Shown here: positions 14,558-16,834 of the stretch, one piece after another
Layout: each line of letters begins with the position of its first letter
Position numbering within the stretch: the stretch's first letter is position 1
Source of the DNA: Nitrospinae bacterium CG22_combo_CG10-13_8_21_14_all_47_10
GTDB lineage: Bacteria; Nitrospinota; Nitrospinia; Nitrospinales; VA-1
Assembly: GCA_002786505.1 (NCBI GenBank)
Contig: PCTK01000120.1
Coordinates: 1-16,834 of the forward strand
Direction: 5' to 3'
Length of the DNA stretch: 16,834 nucleotides
The notes under the pieces: generated by a model
What the model saw: the letters and a program-made list of their open reading frames with translations, nothing else
The model's database searches: none
Told to the model about the DNA's origin: nothing
Program-made: the position numbers and the translations under genes

Positions 14558-14704
14558 CTTCGTACCGAGACCTTTGCACAACCCCGAGATTCTTCGTCAT
14601 GTTGTTCCTCAGAATGACAAAATGGCTCTTTCTCGTCATGCTGAGCTTGTCGAAGCATCTCGCTTCCCAGCTTTTCCGACTTATGCAAAGGTCTCCTTCG
14701 TACC
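14558..14704. mobile_element. MITE with 12-bp terminal inverted repeats and 9-bp target duplication
   Basis: GAGACCTTTGCA (14567-14578) is matched by its exact inverse TGCAAAGGTCTC (14684-14695), giving a 129-bp element. CTTCGTACC occurs immediately outside both ends (14558-14566 and 14696-14704), which is a target-site duplication. The inside encodes nothing. It holds a sequence of the kind GTCATGCTGAGCTTGTCGAAG, a motif I know as widespread in intergenic repeats, plus a related GTCATGTTGTTCCTCAGAAT. A non-autonomous element mobilised by a full-length IS elsewhere in the genome is the best reading. Confidence 0.8.
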
Positions 14705-14728
14705 CCGCCGGGATACAGCGAGCAATCA

Positions 14729-14748
14729 CTTTAGTCGGTGAGCTAAAG
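14729..14748. repeat. Small inverted repeat after the PagL-like gene
   Basis: CTTTAG and CTAAAG pair across 8 nt, 31 bp beyond the stop of the PagL-like gene on the - strand. There is no T-run. It is at best a weak terminator. Confidence 0.25.
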
Positions 14749-14779
14749 ATTATCTTGTCCTGCGGAAGGGTTCTGCACG

Positions 14780-15382
14780 TTAAAAGCGCATGCCAAGGCT
14801 GAAGACGTGGGCATTGAGCCCAATATTAGGGAATTGGATTCCGGCGTTGGAAACATGAAAGAGCCGGTAATTAATGGAATAGGCACCTTTCTTCTTGAAG
14901 TATTCCAATCCGGCTCCGGCGTGAAGCAGAAACTGGAAGTCGCTACCCAGTTCCCTCTCGGCAATATCCTTCCAGTTAGTCATGGAAAAACCCGCGCCAA
15001 GAAGAATATTTGGAGCCCACCTTCTTTTAGGACTGAGAAATTTATACTGGGCCATCAAGGGCGACCAGGCAACCAGATATGCGGCCTCCCTGTCAGCCAT
15101 GGCAAGCCCGCCTTCCATATGGTAGAACCATGCCCCGCGATACCATGAATTACCGATCAACCCGGTCAAGTTACGTTGCCAGTTCGGGAAAAAGAATCCG
15201 AACCCCATATCGGTGCGGTTGGGTCCGGGAGGGATATTGTCTGTCCAGCCCCAACCCACCTGGGCACCAAAATCAGAGCTTCCCTTTTCGAACCTTTGCG
15301 AAAAGCTTTCGGCTCCTACAGTCGCCACATTGAACATTAAAAAAACCGCAAGGCAAGGCAATGCACGCAATATAAATTTCAT
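14780..15382 (-). CDS. PagL-like outer-membrane lipid A 3-O-deacylase homologue
   Basis: This 200-aa protein has a signal peptide (hydrophobic 4-22, likely cut after VGA24). The mature part has alternating aromatic strands typical of an eight-stranded barrel and ends in F, as outer-membrane proteins do. The signature LFHVSNAGIQFPN matches the active-site strand of the acyloxyacyl hydrolase/PagL family, with H176 and S178 in the H-x-S arrangement. In Pseudomonas PagL the triad acid is a Glu 14 residues after the His; here that position is N190. Activity may therefore be altered or depend on another residue. The gene faces away from tatA. Weak AGGA before the ATG. Confidence 0.75.
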   Translation of the reverse strand: MKFILRALPCLAVFLMFNVATVGAESFSQRFEKGSSDFGAQVGWGWTDNIPPGPNRTDMGFGFFFPNWQRNLTGLIGNSWYRGAWFYHMEGGLAMADREAAYLVAWSPLMAQYKFLSPKRRWAPNILLGAGFSMTNWKDIAERELGSDFQFLLHAGAGLEYFKKKGAYSINYRLFHVSNAGIQFPNIGLNAHVFSLGMRF

Positions 15383-15480
15383 ATCCTATTGTTTCCTAAA
15401 GTTTAAAATCCTTTTAACCACAACGAATAAAGGACGGATTGTAGCATAAAAGTTGTCGAATTTCAGGCAATTATTTGCAT

Positions 15481-15508
15481 TTGTCTTCATTCCTCTTTGT
15501 GCTATAAT
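15481..15508 (+). promoter_or_regulatory. Promoter of tatA
   Basis: A perfect TATAAT (15503-15508) preceded by TGC forms an extended -10. TTGTCT (15481-15486) is a moderate -35 with 16 bp spacing. The tatA ATG lies 36 bp after the -10. Confidence 0.7.
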
Positions 15509-15543
15509 CGGCCTTTTCTCAAATAAATAAAGGGATTTTCGCT

Positions 15544-15807
15544 ATGATGGGAATAGGGTTTCCAGAATTAATGATCATTTTGGTCATTATCATGATCATC
15601 TTCGGGGCTGGAAAGTTGCCGGAGATTGGCAGTGCCTTTGGTAACAGCATTCGAAACTTCAAAAAGTCAATGAAGGAAGCTGAAGAGAGTTCAGAAGAAA
15701 TTCCGGAGGCTACCGATGCCGCGAAAGAGGTGACCGAAGGAGATAGCGCTGAGCCCGCAACCGCTGAGAAGCCTGTAGCCTCGGCCACAGAGCCTGAAGC
15801 CAAATAA
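15544..15807 (+). CDS. tatA: Sec-independent translocase protein TatA/E
   Basis: TatA oligomerises to form the passage for folded proteins with twin-arginine signals. The 87-aa protein has the N-terminal GIGFPELMIILVIIMIIFGAGK membrane helix with the conserved polar residue (E8), then the FGAGKLPEIG hinge. The amphipathic helix is IGSAFGNSIRNFKKSMKEAE, followed by a low-complexity acidic, Ala-rich tail. That organisation is typical of TatA rather than TatB. AAGGG nine bases before the ATG serves as ribosome binding site; a second ATG follows at once. No tatB or tatC is adjacent, so this is a solitary tatA. The Tat-type molybdenum enzyme at 5468-6238 is one likely client. Confidence 0.94.
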   Translation: MMGIGFPELMIILVIIMIIFGAGKLPEIGSAFGNSIRNFKKSMKEAEESSEEIPEATDAAKEVTEGDSAEPATAEKPVASATEPEAK

Positions 15808-15823
15808 ATCGCCCGCCTTACCC

Positions 15824-15846
15824 CCTCCCCGGGAGGATGATTTTTT
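15824..15846 (+). terminator. Likely intrinsic terminator of tatA
   Basis: CCTCC (15824-15828) pairs with GGAGG (15832-15836) across CCG, and a run of six T follows at 15841-15846. The stem is short but G+C-only apart from one pair. It lies 17 bp after the tatA stop. Confidence 0.5.
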
Positions 15847-15999
15847 ACAAAGTATTGCGATCATTTGACGAATCGCTTTGTATTTAAAAGCATCTTAAAG
15901 TCACTGGAATAAGAGGGGGAATTGCAAGTCCCGACAGGTTCAAATACATAGAAACCTATGCCTTTTCCTGGCAGAAAATAAAACTGGATTTGCTCTTTT

Positions 16000-16629
16000 A
16001 TGTCCTTTACCCAGCAAAAAGAAGATAAAGAAATAGAAGAAGCCCTGGTCAGAGATCTTCAAGCGGGTGATGTTGAGGCCTATGACAAAATCGCGGAGCT
16101 TTATCAAAAGAAAATATATGCCCTCAGTTTCAACCTTCTGCGCAACCAGATGGATGCGCAGGATGTGACTCAGGAGGTTCTCCTGACACTATTCAGGAAG
16201 ATCAATACATTTCAGGGCAAATCAGCGTTTTCAAGCTGGGTTTATCGCATTACCTTGAACTCCAGCTATATGAAGTTGCGGAGCAAAAAAAAGGAACCCA
16301 ACGTTTCCATTGACGAGTTACTACCCTCCTTCAATAGTGCCGGGTTTCAGCAGGAAAAAATTCAGGACTGGTCAGAAAATACCGAGTCCTTATTGTTTGA
16401 CAATGAAACGCGCGAGGTCATCAACAAAGCCGTTGGCCTTTTGCCGGAAAAAGAAAAAGTGGTTTTCTTATTGCGGGACGTTGAAGGCCTCTCAACCGAA
16501 AAAGTGGGCGAAATATTAGACCTGACCATTCCAGCGGTAAAATCAAGGCTACACAGGGCCCGATTGTTTTTGAGGAAAAAACTTTCCGGCTATTTTGAGG
16601 AATACAATTCCCAAAAGGGGGATATATGA
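16000..16629 (+). CDS. ECF-type RNA polymerase sigma factor (sigma-70 family, SigE/RpoE-like)
   Basis: This 209-aa protein has the two-domain ECF plan. Region 2, about 28-90, includes YDKIAELYQKKIYALSFNLL, the MDAQDVTQEVLLTLFRKI helix and the promoter-melting block FSSWVYRITLNSSYMKLR. Region 4, about 146-198, includes LLPEKEKVVFLLRDVEGLS and the DNA-binding helix LTIPAVKSRLHRARLFLRKKL. It directs RNA polymerase to stress or envelope-response promoters. Its stop TGA overlaps the ATG of a zinc-finger anti-sigma gene as ATGA, so the pair is translationally coupled. No good Shine-Dalgarno precedes the ATG. I could not pick out an autoregulatory ECF promoter in the 190 bp upstream. Confidence 0.93.
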   Translation: MSFTQQKEDKEIEEALVRDLQAGDVEAYDKIAELYQKKIYALSFNLLRNQMDAQDVTQEVLLTLFRKINTFQGKSAFSSWVYRITLNSSYMKLRSKKKEPNVSIDELLPSFNSAGFQQEKIQDWSENTESLLFDNETREVINKAVGLLPEKEKVVFLLRDVEGLSTEKVGEILDLTIPAVKSRLHRARLFLRKKLSGYFEEYNSQKGDI

Positions 16630-16834
16630 TTTGTTGTAAAGAGTGCATTGATCTGCTGTACGATTATATTGAAGGATCTCTAAGCCAGGACACCAGCAAA
16701 TCCCTTGAAGAGCATTTTGAGGAATGCCCTCCCTGCATCGCTTTTTTGAATACCTATAAGTCAACAACTACCCTTTGTCGGGAAACCTTGAACCAAATTA
16801 AAATCCCTGACGAAGTTCGCCATACCCTGCAAAG
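16626..16834 (+). CDS. Zinc-finger (zf-HC2/ZAS) anti-sigma factor, N-terminal part
   Basis: Only the first 69 codons are in the window; the gene runs off the end. The start MICCKECIDLLYDYIEGSL is followed by H30-F-E-E-C34-P-P-C37, which with C3, C4 or C7 gives the H-x3-C-x2-C zinc-binding anti-sigma domain. Proteins of this type hold the cognate ECF factor and release it on an envelope or redox signal, usually through a membrane segment that would lie beyond the window. The ATGA overlap with the sigma gene fixes start and partner. Confidence 0.85.
   Translation, partial: MICCKECIDLLYDYIEGSLSQDTSKSLEEHFEECPPCIAFLNTYKSTTTLCRETLNQIKIPDEVRHTLQ

Noticed and set aside
14496..14729. 77-codon - frame across the MITE
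   Set aside because: It spans both terminal repeats of a non-coding element and has no domain.

Overview
The window reads as a chromosomal segment of a Gram-negative bacterium. It encodes an outer-membrane PagL-type lipid A deacylase homologue, two lipoproteins, a Tat substrate plus TatA, an HpnN-like MMPL/RND transporter and a complete dapF-dapA-dapB set for meso-diaminopimelate. The gene mix (stand-alone 2[4Fe-4S] ferredoxin, NifU C-terminal protein, SUMF1-fold proteins, CcdA/TlpA) would fit an environmental lineage such as Nitrospinota or a deltaproteobacterial group. That assignment is inference; nothing in the window fixes the taxon.

Left part, + strand (232-4081): a run of six genes, probably co-transcribed: [2Fe-2S] ferredoxin, JAB/JAMM metalloprotease, YfhL-type ferredoxin, NifU C-terminal scaffold, TlpA/ResA-like thioredoxin, and a large fusion of a SUMF1/FGE-fold domain to a CcdA/DsbD membrane domain. 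The first four suggest Fe-S and sulfur handling. The last two suggest thiol reduction outside the cytoplasm. A DUF4410-type lipoprotein with its own promoter follows (4159-4638).

Next, - strand (4652-8791), read right to left: dapF, dapA, dapB, a Tat-exported molybdopterin oxidoreductase and a second SUMF1-fold protein that is a lipoprotein. Spacing is tight from dapF to the Mo enzyme, so this may be one transcription unit. It converges on the lipoprotein gene.

Accessory segment (about 8885-11790, - strand, visibly A+T-richer): a TcmP gene and its DUF5131 (Gp37/Gp68, three-Cys motif) partner, followed by a 56-codon ORF overlapping in TAATG fashion. It is flanked by decay: a frameshifted and truncated AraC-family fragment on the left, and on the right a VapC-like C-terminal stub that still has a promoter, Shine-Dalgarno and terminator. 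This is the most likely place for a poorly described system.

Right part: the MMPL/RND transporter (-), a 129-bp MITE with 12-bp terminal inverted repeats and a 9-bp target duplication, the PagL-like gene (-), tatA (+) behind an extended -10 promoter, and an ECF sigma factor whose stop overlaps (ATGA) the start of a zinc-finger anti-sigma factor cut by the window end.
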